A model generated the notes under the pieces. The model was not told the origin of the DNA, searched no databases, and saw only the letters and a program-made list of their open reading frames with translations. The position numbers were made by a program, and so were the translations under genes. Below are positions 35,180 through 42,249 of a stretch of DNA of 64,000 nucleotides, in pieces; positions within the stretch are counted from its first letter, which is position 1; every line of letters starts with the position of its first letter. The stretch is from JAGOLU01 sp037138475 (GTDB lineage: Bacteria; Patescibacteriota; Microgenomatia; UBA1406; GWC2-37-13): positions 1 to 64,000 of the forward strand of contig JBAXII010000005.1 in the NCBI GenBank assembly GCA_037138475.1, read 5' to 3'.

Positions 35180-35350
35180 TTCTTGAGTACTTTGTCCATA
35201 TTTGTTATTTGGTATTGATATTTAAATTGATATTATTTGCAAATTGTAAATTTGCATTGAAAACTGTGTTTTTTACCTATTTGTATTTCTACTTAAATTG
35301 ATATTATTTGTAAATTGTAAATTCGCATTGTAAATTCTCTTCCCGCCCCT

Positions 35351-36046
35351 ATGCTCCTAAACCCTGACATCGCCCTCATCGAGTTTTACCCTGGCGTGGG
35401 TGGTGATGAATCAAAGATCTGGATGCAGGATCTCATCGAGTCATATACGAAGTTTGCGAATAAGCATGACATGAAGGTGAGCCAGTACGACGACTTTTCG
35501 ATCAAGATCAAGGGGCCCAATGCATTTGAGCTTTTTAAAAATGAGATTGGTGTCCATCGCGTGCAACGAATCCCCGCGACCGAGCGGAAGGGACGCGTCC
35601 ATACCTCCACCTGCGTCATCATCGTGCTGCCACAAGTGATAAAGTCCGATGTGATCATACCTCCCGGAGACGTGGACTGGCAGTTTTTCCGTGCGGGCGG
35701 TCATGGAGGGCAAAATGTGAATAAAGTCGCGACTGCGGTCCGCCTCACCCACAAGCCCTCAGGACTCGTCGTCACCTGCAGTCGCGAGCGCGAGCAGCTG
35801 GCAAATCGGAAGATCGCTATGGACCTGCTCCAGGCGAAGCTCTACGCGCTGGAGGAGGAGAAAAAGAAAGGCGTCACGAACTCTCTCATCAAAAATGCTG
35901 CGCTTTCGGGCGATAGGTCCGAGAAGATACGCACGTATAACTTCCCCCAAAACCGCCTGACAGATCATCGCCAGGGTAAAAGCTGGCACAACCTCGACCG
36001 CATCATCGAGGAGGGCAAGTGGGAGGAGATATTTCTAGGAATCTAA
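35351..36046 (+). CDS. prfA: short class I peptide chain release factor, RF1-like
   Basis: Release factors read stop codons and trigger peptide release. The 231-residue protein has the RF1-type codon-recognition tripeptide PAT (75-77, in VQRIPATERKGR), the catalytic GGQ (119-121, in RAGGHGGQNVNKV), and the RF1-like RTYNFPQNRLTDHR. RF1 is normally near 360 residues. Here the whole N-terminal domain and part of the C-terminal tail are missing, and the PCRF-type domain starts almost at residue 1 (YPGVGGDES). No in-frame extension with family similarity is seen upstream, where the DNA is AT-rich repeats. The GGQNVNKV sequence also recalls the rescue factor ArfB, but PAT favours RF1. Confidence 0.85.
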   Translation: MLLNPDIALIEFYPGVGGDESKIWMQDLIESYTKFANKHDMKVSQYDDFSIKIKGPNAFELFKNEIGVHRVQRIPATERKGRVHTSTCVIIVLPQVIKSDVIIPPGDVDWQFFRAGGHGGQNVNKVATAVRLTHKPSGLVVTCSREREQLANRKIAMDLLQAKLYALEEEKKKGVTNSLIKNAALSGDRSEKIRTYNFPQNRLTDHRQGKSWHNLDRIIEEGKWEEIFLGI

Positions 36047-36306
36047 GTACACAATGGATAGTTGATAGTTGAGAATTGATAACTGAAGACACACTAGTGA
36101 TAAAGGCCAAGTCCCAAGACTAAAGTTCCAATCCGCCGAATCGGCGGACCTATTTCTCTATTTCCAATTTCTTCGTTATCAATTATCAACTGTCAACTCT
36201 CTCAGCCAAAGGCTGATCCGCCTCTGGCGGAAGCTATTAGCTCTCAGCTCTAAGCTCAAATCCTCATTGCAAACAGACGATTTCAGGATATAATGGTGTT
36301 TCTGAT
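36047..36306. other. intergenic region with rpmE promoter
   Basis: No gene seen. It has low-complexity GATAGTTGAGAATTGATAACTG-type sequence in short pieces, a CCGCCGAATCGGCGG palindrome (about 36133), and TATAAT (36289-36294), which lies 12 bases before rpmE. Confidence 0.55.
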
Positions 36307-36606
36307 ATGAAAAGCGACATCCACCCCACATTTCAAGAAGGTATCAAAGTGGCATGCACTGGATGCGGTATGTCTTTCCTTTCTGGATCGACCAAGCAGT
36401 CCATCTCAGTACACGTGTGCTATAAATGTCACCCATTTTACACTGGTGAGCAGAGATTCATCGATACGAAGGGTAAAGTAGAAAAGTTCCAAAAGAAGAT
36501 GGAGCAATCAAAGGTATACGCAGCCAAAGTAGCAGAAAAGAAGACAGGGTCAGGTAAGGATCAAAAAGAGACCAAGTCTCTCCGAGATCTCCTTGCAGGA
36601 CTCTAA
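36307..36606 (+). CDS. rpmE: 50S ribosomal protein bL31
   Basis: The 99-residue protein is the zinc-binding (C+) form: CTGCG near residue 18 and CYKCH near residue 39 give two CxxC pairs. MKSDIHPTF is the usual start and HPFYTGEQRFIDTKGKVEKF is diagnostic. A basic C-terminal extension of about 30 residues is longer than usual. It lies between the short RF1 and rplJ, whereas rpmE next to prfA is a common bacterial pairing. Confidence 0.95.
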   Translation: MKSDIHPTFQEGIKVACTGCGMSFLSGSTKQSISVHVCYKCHPFYTGEQRFIDTKGKVEKFQKKMEQSKVYAAKVAEKKTGSGKDQKETKSLRDLLAGL

Positions 36607-36702
36607 AAACAAATCGTTTGTGTGTTTACACAGACTTCGGGTTTTCGCCCCATAGGTGAATAATAAAACTGAATATTATCAGTTTCCTGGACGAGTAAAC
36701 TT
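36607..36702 (+). promoter_or_regulatory. rplJ leader with hairpins, possible L10 autoregulatory site
   Basis: The 96-base gap before rplJ holds a TGTGTTTACACA hairpin (about 36620-36632), a CTTCGGGTTTTCGCCCC segment (about 36635-36651), and a 7-bp hairpin AAACTGA/TCAGTTT (36665-36684). rplJL messages are usually controlled by L10-L12 binding to the leader. That function here is inferred from position and structure only. Confidence 0.4.
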
Positions 36703-37227
36703 ATGCCAAATTCCAAAAAAATCGCGGTAGTCGATCAACTATCAAAAAACCTTAGCAAAAACCCAAACATCGCTCTGTTGGGTTTTGATAAAACTCCTCA
36801 TATCCTCCTGGAGAAGCTCCGCAAGACGCTCGCCACCACTGGCACTCGTCTCTCTGTCGTGAAGTCTTCACTCCTCGAAAAGGCTATCGAGCACACAAAA
36901 GAACTCGAGACCCTAAAGGAAAAGGCGTTCCCTCTCAAAAATACCACCGCTCTCATCCATCTGTCAAATGATGCACAGGGAGTACTGAAGTCAATCCTCG
37001 AGTTTAGTAAAAAGGAAGCGTCGGTATTTTTCAAAGTCGGATTCCTTGACAACGTAGCGTATGACAAATCTGGAGTGGAGCGCCTCGCTATGCTGCCCAG
37101 TCGTGTGCAGCTGCTCGGCAAGGTCATCGGCTCGCTCAAGAGTCCCATCGGACGCGTAGACAATGCTATCAAGTTCCCTATGAATTATTTTGTAAACACG
37201 CTCAAAGCACGCGTGAACAAAGGCTAA
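36703..37227 (+). CDS. rplJ: 50S ribosomal protein uL10
   Basis: The 174-residue protein forms the base of the L12 stalk. It shows the uL10 N-terminal domain (VDQLSKNLSKNPNIALLGFD, LRKTLATTGTRLSVVKSSLLEKAIE) and a C-terminal helix for L12 dimers. It is cotranscribed with rplL. The usual upstream rplK-rplA pair is absent and rpmE stands in its place. Confidence 0.93.
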   Translation: MPNSKKIAVVDQLSKNLSKNPNIALLGFDKTPHILLEKLRKTLATTGTRLSVVKSSLLEKAIEHTKELETLKEKAFPLKNTTALIHLSNDAQGVLKSILEFSKKEASVFFKVGFLDNVAYDKSGVERLAMLPSRVQLLGKVIGSLKSPIGRVDNAIKFPMNYFVNTLKARVNKG

Positions 37228-37286
37228 CAGTATTTATTTTTATTTATTCATTGTTAATTATTTATTAATTATTCATTATTTATCTT

Positions 37287-37682
37287 ATGGCAGACGTAGT
37301 ACTGAGTGACAAACTCCAAAAAATCGCGTCAGAGATCGAGACTTTGACCGTCGTAGAGGTAGCAGACCTTGCGAAATATCTCGAAGAAAAGTTTGGTGTG
37401 ACTGCAGTAGCAGCCGTCGCCGCTCCCGCCGCAGGTGGTGCAGCAGCAGGTGCAGCAGTTGAGGAGAAGACCGCATTTACGGTCGTCATCACTGATGCGG
37501 GCGCAAACAAGCTCAACGTCATCAAAACCGTTCGTGAGATCAAGCCAGAGCTTGGACTCATGGATGCAAAGAAACTCGTCGAGACAGCAAATGCAGAACT
37601 CCTCGTAGATGTCAAAAAAGATGCAGCAGAGGATGCCAAGAAGAAACTCGAGGCAGCCGGTGCAAAAGTGACTGTAAAATAA
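37287..37682 (+). CDS. rplL: 50S ribosomal protein bL12 (L7/L12)
   Basis: The 131-residue protein shows the N-terminal dimer domain (LQKIASEIETLTVVEVADLA), an Ala-rich hinge (AAVAAPAAGGAAAGAA), and the C-terminal factor-binding domain (KTAFTVVITDAGANKLNVIK to KLEAAGAKVTVK). An AT-rich spacer of 59 bases separates it from rplJ, and a clear intrinsic terminator follows. rpoB, the usual next gene, is not here. Confidence 0.97.
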   Translation: MADVVLSDKLQKIASEIETLTVVEVADLAKYLEEKFGVTAVAAVAAPAAGGAAAGAAVEEKTAFTVVITDAGANKLNVIKTVREIKPELGLMDAKKLVETANAELLVDVKKDAAEDAKKKLEAAGAKVTVK

Positions 37683-37693
37683 TTCACAGTCTT

Positions 37694-37718
37694 CCGGTCC
37701 GCCGATTCGGCGGACCGG
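37694..37718. repeat. palindrome after rplL
   Basis: CCGGTCCGCC / GGCGGACCGG around a GATTC centre, a copy of the CCGCCGATTCGGCGG-type intergenic palindrome. Confidence 0.75.
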
Positions 37719-37726
37719 AGATCTAA

Positions 37727-37757
37727 ATCCCCCGCCGTATGTCGGGGGATTTTTTTG
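37727..37757 (+). terminator. rho-independent terminator of rplJL
   Basis: Stem ATCCCCCG/CGGGGGAT with an 8-base loop, directly followed by seven T. This is the clearest intrinsic terminator in the window besides 52869-52892. Confidence 0.9.
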
Positions 37758-38127
37758 CCGTCATCTCTGTACTAGTCAATCATATCGGTTATAGAATGGG
37801 TTTTCACCATACATGTCATCTTGAGCGTAGCGTATGCGAAGTCGACCGCGCCTGCCTCGCTCTTGCGAGTGCAAGGCGGGCAGGAAGATCCCAAGGACAC
37901 ATACACATGAGATTCTTCACTCCGTTCAGAATGACCAGGTAAAAAAATCGTCATCGTATTGGTTGACCATCACTGGGATGACTTCGCCTCATCGGCGCCG
38001 CGCCTGCAACGCTTATGCGTAGCATTGCGGGCAGGGACAAGTCGCTGTCGCTCGTCACTTTATAGACTTTACGGACTTTTAACAGTATAACCCTATCGTT
38101 ATACGCTCTACGCTATGCGTTATACGC
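37758..38127. other. repeat-bearing intergenic region
   Basis: No gene seen. It holds a GATCTTTCGAC-type repeat fragment with CTTGAGCGTAGCG (about 37820) and a GATTCTTCACTCCGTTCAGA stretch (about 37911). The 46-bp dispersed repeat in reverse orientation (37994-38038) and low-complexity CGCTATACGCT sequence (about 38095-38125) follow. Confidence 0.65.
37994..38038 (-). repeat. 46-bp dispersed repeat, family 2
   Basis: Near-perfect reverse complement of 3991-4036, in the same orientation as 18305-18350. Confidence 0.88.
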
Positions 38128-38133
38128 TATACT
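38128..38133 (+). promoter_or_regulatory. -10 element for a leaderless short ORF
   Basis: TATACT with exactly 6 bases to ATG 38140, the start of a 15-codon ORF upstream of the GNAT gene. Confidence 0.5.
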
Positions 38134-38139
38134 TTCCCC

Positions 38140-38187
38140 ATGTACTTGATACGTTCTAAAGAGCACTTCTACGCCATCCGCCGATAA
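38140..38187 (+). CDS. candidate 15-residue leader peptide before the GNAT gene
   Basis: The ORF MYLIRSKEHFYAIRR ends at a TAA. It is in the same frame as the acetyltransferase gene that begins 48 bases later, so one could also see it as an ancestral N-terminal extension cut off by a stop. The only good promoter box (TATACT 38128-38133) has the leaderless spacing to this ATG, not to the GNAT start. It could be a regulatory leader peptide or simply the 5' end of the message. Confidence 0.4.
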   Translation: MYLIRSKEHFYAIRR

Positions 38188-38235
38188 GGCTATCCTTCCT
38201 TTCTCTCTCAACCTTCATCAATTTTTCACCGCCAT

Positions 38236-38628
38236 ATGAACGTCGTCACACCAGATTTTTCTGATATCAAACAAATCGTAGCACTCATAAATGCAGACCC
38301 CGCCCATCTCGTCCCGCGTACTGAGGATGAGATAGAAGTCCAGCTATCCCAGTGGCGCGTCATCAAAGTAGATCGTCAGGTCGTCGCCTGTGGCTGTTTT
38401 GACTACTTTTCACCCCGGATCGCGGAGGTGCGCTCAGTCATCGTGCATCCTGACCATAGAGGGCGAGGATATGCGGATCAGATCATGCAAGTGCTCACCC
38501 AAATGGCACTGCCAAACCAACAGGTGTTTGTCGTCACGGCAACGCCTGACTTTTTTCGACGGCACAACTTTAGCGAGTGTCTGGGAGAAAAATATATCCT
38601 ATTCTACAAACATGTGATCAAATCCTGA
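38236..38628 (+). CDS. GNAT-family N-acetyltransferase
   Basis: The 130-residue protein has a GNAT fold with the acetyl-CoA pyrophosphate loop VIVHPDHRGRGYADQIM (Q/RxxGxG/A) near residue 75. The C-terminal LFYKHV-type strand and a KPSRRHNFSEC-like substrate end region (FFRRHNFSECLGEKY) resemble the ArgA/amino-acid acetyltransferase subgroup. The substrate is unknown. It has no Shine-Dalgarno sequence, and a short upstream ORF is in frame with it. Confidence 0.85.
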   Translation: MNVVTPDFSDIKQIVALINADPAHLVPRTEDEIEVQLSQWRVIKVDRQVVACGCFDYFSPRIAEVRSVIVHPDHRGRGYADQIMQVLTQMALPNQQVFVVTATPDFFRRHNFSECLGEKYILFYKHVIKS

Positions 38629-38771
38629 CCTATTTTGTCCCCTTGAATTTAGGGTCAATTTTTGTTACTATGGACCGTCTCATAAATACAAAGGCACTGC
38701 AAATGTGTACCGTGGAGATGTAGTTTTTTTCCATTTCAGTTTGTTTCTTACCACTTTCGCATACCTATACT

Positions 38772-40715
38772 ATGGCAGAATACGGAGCATCATCAATCGT
38801 CGTTCTCGAAGGTCTGGAGCCTGTCCGTAAAAGACCAGGCATGTATATCGGTTCGACCAGTCAGCTCGGCGTAAACGAGTGTCTCCGCGAGATCCTGGAC
38901 AACTCAGTCGACGAGGCCCTTGCGGGATTTGCAAAGCATATCGTGGTGAACTGTGAGAAAAGTGGCTACTATACTGTCTACGACGATGGCCGTGGCATCC
39001 CGACTGACATGCACCCCAAGGAGAAAGTGTCTGCGATGGAGCTCGTGTTTACGAAGCTTCATGCGGGAGGAAAATTTGAAGGCTCAGCATACAAGATCTC
39101 CGGAGGACTTCATGGAGTCGGTGCATCGGTCGTGAACGCATTGTCAGACCATCTTATCGCCGAAGTCACCCGCGGAGACAAGTACTACAGTCAGGAGTAC
39201 AAACGAGGGCTCCCCCTCGGTCCCGTCACCACATCCAAAAAGCAAAAGCTCAACAATCCCTTTGGCAAAGGTACTGCGGTATCCTTTTATCTAGACAAAT
39301 CTATATTCAAAGAAACCATAGAGATCAACTACACCGCATTCAAACGCTTGATGAAGGAGCGCGCGTACCTCCATGCAGGTTTGGATCTAAAGATCGAGAA
39401 TCTCATACTCAATGAAAAAACTGGCTACTTCTTTGATGGAGGCATCGTCTCGATGATCAATGATTTTAACAGAGGGAGAAAGGTTCTCCATGATCCTATT
39501 TTCTTCCGCAAATCACTTGATGACAAAGAGATCGAGATCGTCATCCAGTACAACGATGGCATGGCTGAAAATGTGAGCTCTTATGTAAACACGATCAATA
39601 CCCATGAGGGAGGTACTCATCTCACGGGCTTCCGCACCGCACTAACCAGAGTCATAAACACCTATGCAAAGAAAAACCTCTCAGAAAAAGAGTACAAGGA
39701 AGCATTTACCTCCGAGGATATTCGTGAGGGTTTGACGGCAGTCATCTATCTCAAAATGTCTTCGATGAATCTGCAGTTTGAAGGACAAACGAAGGGCAAG
39801 CTCGGCAATTCAGAAGTGCAGCCATTTGTGCAATCTGCAACAAATGAGTTTTTAGATGTGTATTTTGAAGAAAATCCAAAAGTCGCTCGAGAGATACTCG
39901 GGCGTATGGTGCTCTCCCAACGCGCGCGCCTCGCTGCAAAAGCAGCAAAAGATGCGGTGCTGCGCAAAGGTGCATTTGAGGGACTTGGTCTCCCAGGCAA
40001 GCTCGCCGACTGTCAAGAAAAGGATCCGGTGCTCTCTGAACTTTTCATCGTCGAGGGAGACTCCGCAGGTGGATCTGCAAAGCAGGGGAGAGACCGCAAA
40101 GTCCAAGCGATCCTGCCACTGCGTGGAAAGATTTTGAATACTGAGCGCGCCTACCTCGATAAAGTCCTCGGATTCAAGGAGCTCAAAGATCTCGTTATCG
40201 CTCTGGGTATGGGTATCGGCGAGACGGTTGACTATCAGAAGCTCCGCTATCACAAGGTCGTCATCATGACCGATGCAGACGTTGACGGTGCACATATCCG
40301 CACCCTCATCCTGACCTTCTTCTTCCGCCACCTCCCAGATATCATCGCCAAGGGGCATGTGTATATCGCACAGCCACCGCTGTTTAAGGTAGTGCATGGC
40401 AAGAAGATGTCCTATGCATTTTCACCTGAAGAGCGTGATAAAGTGATAAATGAATGGGAAAAAGCATCCAGTAAAGACGGCAAAAAATTTGATCGAGAAA
40501 CGGTGATTGTCCAGCGCTACAAGGGTCTCGGAGAGATGAACCCAGAACAGCTCTGGGAAACGACGATGAACCCGATCAATAGAAGCATGAAGCTCATCGG
40601 TATAGAGGACGCACAGGAGGCAGATCAGGTCTTTGCGATGCTCATGGGTGACGAAGTCCCCCCACGAAAGAAGTTCATTATCACGCACGCGAAGTTGGCA
40701 AATCTAGACGTATAG
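38772..40715 (+). CDS. gyrB: DNA gyrase subunit B
   Basis: The ATPase subunit of gyrase, 647 residues. Features: RKRPGMYIGST, the ATP-site EILDNSVDEA, GGLHGVGASVVNALS, the Toprim motifs EGDSAGGSAKQGRDR and MTDADVDGAHIRTLIL, and the C-terminal QRYKGLGEMNPEQLWETTMN. It is complete and of normal length. A TATACT box touches the ATG, so the functional promoter is probably further upstream (TTACTATGG near 38662). gyrA follows 1.5 kb downstream, with ppa and two four-helix-bundle genes between. Confidence 0.98.
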   Translation: MAEYGASSIVVLEGLEPVRKRPGMYIGSTSQLGVNECLREILDNSVDEALAGFAKHIVVNCEKSGYYTVYDDGRGIPTDMHPKEKVSAMELVFTKLHAGGKFEGSAYKISGGLHGVGASVVNALSDHLIAEVTRGDKYYSQEYKRGLPLGPVTTSKKQKLNNPFGKGTAVSFYLDKSIFKETIEINYTAFKRLMKERAYLHAGLDLKIENLILNEKTGYFFDGGIVSMINDFNRGRKVLHDPIFFRKSLDDKEIEIVIQYNDGMAENVSSYVNTINTHEGGTHLTGFRTALTRVINTYAKKNLSEKEYKEAFTSEDIREGLTAVIYLKMSSMNLQFEGQTKGKLGNSEVQPFVQSATNEFLDVYFEENPKVAREILGRMVLSQRARLAAKAAKDAVLRKGAFEGLGLPGKLADCQEKDPVLSELFIVEGDSAGGSAKQGRDRKVQAILPLRGKILNTERAYLDKVLGFKELKDLVIALGMGIGETVDYQKLRYHKVVIMTDADVDGAHIRTLILTFFFRHLPDIIAKGHVYIAQPPLFKVVHGKKMSYAFSPEERDKVINEWEKASSKDGKKFDRETVIVQRYKGLGEMNPEQLWETTMNPINRSMKLIGIEDAQEADQVFAMLMGDEVPPRKKFIITHAKLANLDV

Positions 40716-40724
40716 AAGTCAACA

Positions 40725-41200
40725 GTCGACAGTCGTTAGTCATTAGTCAAACAATTTAGAAATTCACAAGTCGACAATCATTAGTCTTTAGTCGTTAGTC
40801 ATTAGTCATTAGTCAGCAAAGATGAAAATTAAATCATTTAGAGACATCATCGCGTGGCAAAAGGCAAAAGCAGTGTCTCTCGATATATATCTGATTTTTA
40901 GAGCTCAGAAGGATTTTGGATTTCGTGATCAGATACAACGATCTTCTATATCTATCATGAATAATATCGCTGAGGGATTTGCGTTCTCAGACAAGAAGTT
41001 TGCTCAGTATTTGGATATATCTATGGGATCGTGTTATGAGACACAGTCAATGTTGGAGATTGCCAAGGAGCTGAACTATATCGAGGAGAATAAGTGTGCG
41101 TCACTCCTCATGCAGTGCGAGGAGATTGCAAAAATTTTAACAGGATTATCAAAAAGCTTAAGTCGTATTAGCTAATTTCTGTCGACTGACGACTGTCGAC
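40725..41200. repeat. inverted repeats flanking four-helix-bundle gene 2
   Basis: GTCGACAGTCGTTAGTC (40725-40741) and GACTGACGACTGTCGAC (41184-41200) are inverted copies with 16 of 17 matches. They enclose the gene at 40822. Further TTAGTCATTAGTC units fill 40741-40820. Confidence 0.75.
40822..41175 (+). CDS. four-helix-bundle protein (S23/IVP-like), copy 2
   Basis: This 117-residue protein has the S23-family core: FRDIIAWQKAKAVSLDIY, then DQIQRSSISIMNNIAEGF and FAQYLDISMGSCYETQSML. It is clearly homologous to copy 3 (41815) and more distantly to copy 1 (34787). It lies between gyrB and ppa inside low-complexity inverted repeats. The function is unknown. In other systems relatives bind nucleic acid or act with a reverse transcriptase (Avd), but no such partner is visible. 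Confidence 0.9.
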   Translation: MKIKSFRDIIAWQKAKAVSLDIYLIFRAQKDFGFRDQIQRSSISIMNNIAEGFAFSDKKFAQYLDISMGSCYETQSMLEIAKELNYIEENKCASLLMQCEEIAKILTGLSKSLSRIS

Positions 41201-41214
41201 TAAAGACTATTCTT

Positions 41215-41733
41215 ATGGATATTTCAAAACTTTCCCCCGGAGACAAGGCGCCAGAAATCGTGCTTGCTATCATAGAAATTCCTGAAAAATCAGATATCAA
41301 ATACGAGCTCGACAAAGACACGGGACTCATCATGGCAGATCGTTTTCTCCATGGATCAAATATGTTCCCGTTTAACTACGGATTTATCCCCGGCACAATG
41401 ACAGGTGACGGAGATCCTACAGACATCATCGTCATTTCGAGTTCTACCATGGCCCCAGGTACAGGTATAAAAGTCCGTCCCATCGGTATGCTCGAGATGC
41501 AAGACGAAGAAGGCCCAGACGCCAAAATCATCGCAGTACCTGTCTCCAAGGTTGATCCTTTTTATGCGCATGTAAATGACATATCAGATATTGATGAGCC
41601 CACACAGCTCAAGATCAAGCATTTCTTTGACACCTACAAACTCCTTGAAAAGGGAAAGTTCGTAAAGACAGGAAAGTTTGTGGGCAAAGAAGCAGCGTAT
41701 GAAGAGATAAAGAAAAGCGTGGTGAGTGCATGA
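41215..41733 (+). CDS. ppa: inorganic pyrophosphatase, family I
   Basis: The enzyme hydrolyses pyrophosphate from biosynthesis. The 172-residue protein shows IEIPEKSDIKYELDKDTG, the FNYGFIPGT stretch, the metal-binding DGDPTDIIVI (usual DGDPLD with one change), and DEEGPDAKIIAVP. Size and motifs are complete. It is sandwiched between two four-helix-bundle genes. Confidence 0.96.
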   Translation: MDISKLSPGDKAPEIVLAIIEIPEKSDIKYELDKDTGLIMADRFLHGSNMFPFNYGFIPGTMTGDGDPTDIIVISSSTMAPGTGIKVRPIGMLEMQDEEGPDAKIIAVPVSKVDPFYAHVNDISDIDEPTQLKIKHFFDTYKLLEKGKFVKTGKFVGKEAAYEEIKKSVVSA

Positions 41734-41753
41734 TCCATTGTTTGTAAAGTTTA

Positions 41754-42233
41754 TAATGCTATAAAGTTTCTAAAGTTCTGAGGTTGTGTTGATGATACGA
41801 GTGCAAATTATCCTATGAATAAGAAGATTGAGAAATTTGAAGATATTGTTGCGTGGCAAAATGCACGCATCTTGACCCAAGATATATATGCACTTTTTCG
41901 ACTGAATAAGGACTTTGGATTTAAAGACCAGATTCAACGTGCGGCTGTTTCAGTCATGAGTAATATCGCCGAAGGATATGAGAGACAGAGTAATAAAGAG
42001 TTTGCGCAATTCTTGTATATTGCTAAAGGTTCATGCGCAGAAATTCGTTCGCTTTTGTGCATTGGAAGAGATCTAAAATATATCACTGAAGAGCAATTTA
42101 TAAAGTTAAATTCCGCATCGCTCGTCATTTCAAAACTTATATCAGGATTTATTACATATATTCGCAAATCCGTAGTCTCATAATCACTCAAGCGCTCAAA
42201 GAGCATGATAGCTTTACAAACTTTATAGCATTA
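41754..42233. repeat. inverted repeats flanking four-helix-bundle gene 3
   Basis: TAATGCTATAAAGTTT (41754-41769) and its perfect reverse complement AAACTTTATAGCATTA (42218-42233) enclose the gene at 41815. Related TTTATAGACTTTA-type strings are common in other gaps, so the pair may be coincidental low-complexity repeats. Confidence 0.7.
41815..42183 (+). CDS. four-helix-bundle protein (S23/IVP-like), copy 3
   Basis: The 122-residue protein resembles copy 2 along its full length: EKFEDIVAWQNARILTQDIY, DQIQRAAVSVMSNIAEGYER, FAQFLYIAKGSCAEIRSLL. It lies between ppa and gyrA. There is no Shine-Dalgarno sequence. The function is unknown, and the repeated presence beside core genes suggests a selfish or mobile gene family (inference). 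Confidence 0.9.
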   Translation: MNKKIEKFEDIVAWQNARILTQDIYALFRLNKDFGFKDQIQRAAVSVMSNIAEGYERQSNKEFAQFLYIAKGSCAEIRSLLCIGRDLKYITEEQFIKLNSASLVISKLISGFITYIRKSVVS

Positions 42234-42237
42234 CAAC

Positions 42238-42243
42238 TATAGT
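42238..42243 (+). promoter_or_regulatory. -10 element of gyrA, leaderless spacing
   Basis: TATAGT with exactly 6 bases to ATG 42250. Confidence 0.6.
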
Positions 42244-42249
42244 ACTTTT

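Noticed and set aside
34787..42183. Diversity-generating retroelement suggested by the Avd-like four-helix-bundle genes
   Set aside because: No reverse transcriptase and no template/variable repeat pair with adenine-specific changes was found in the window.
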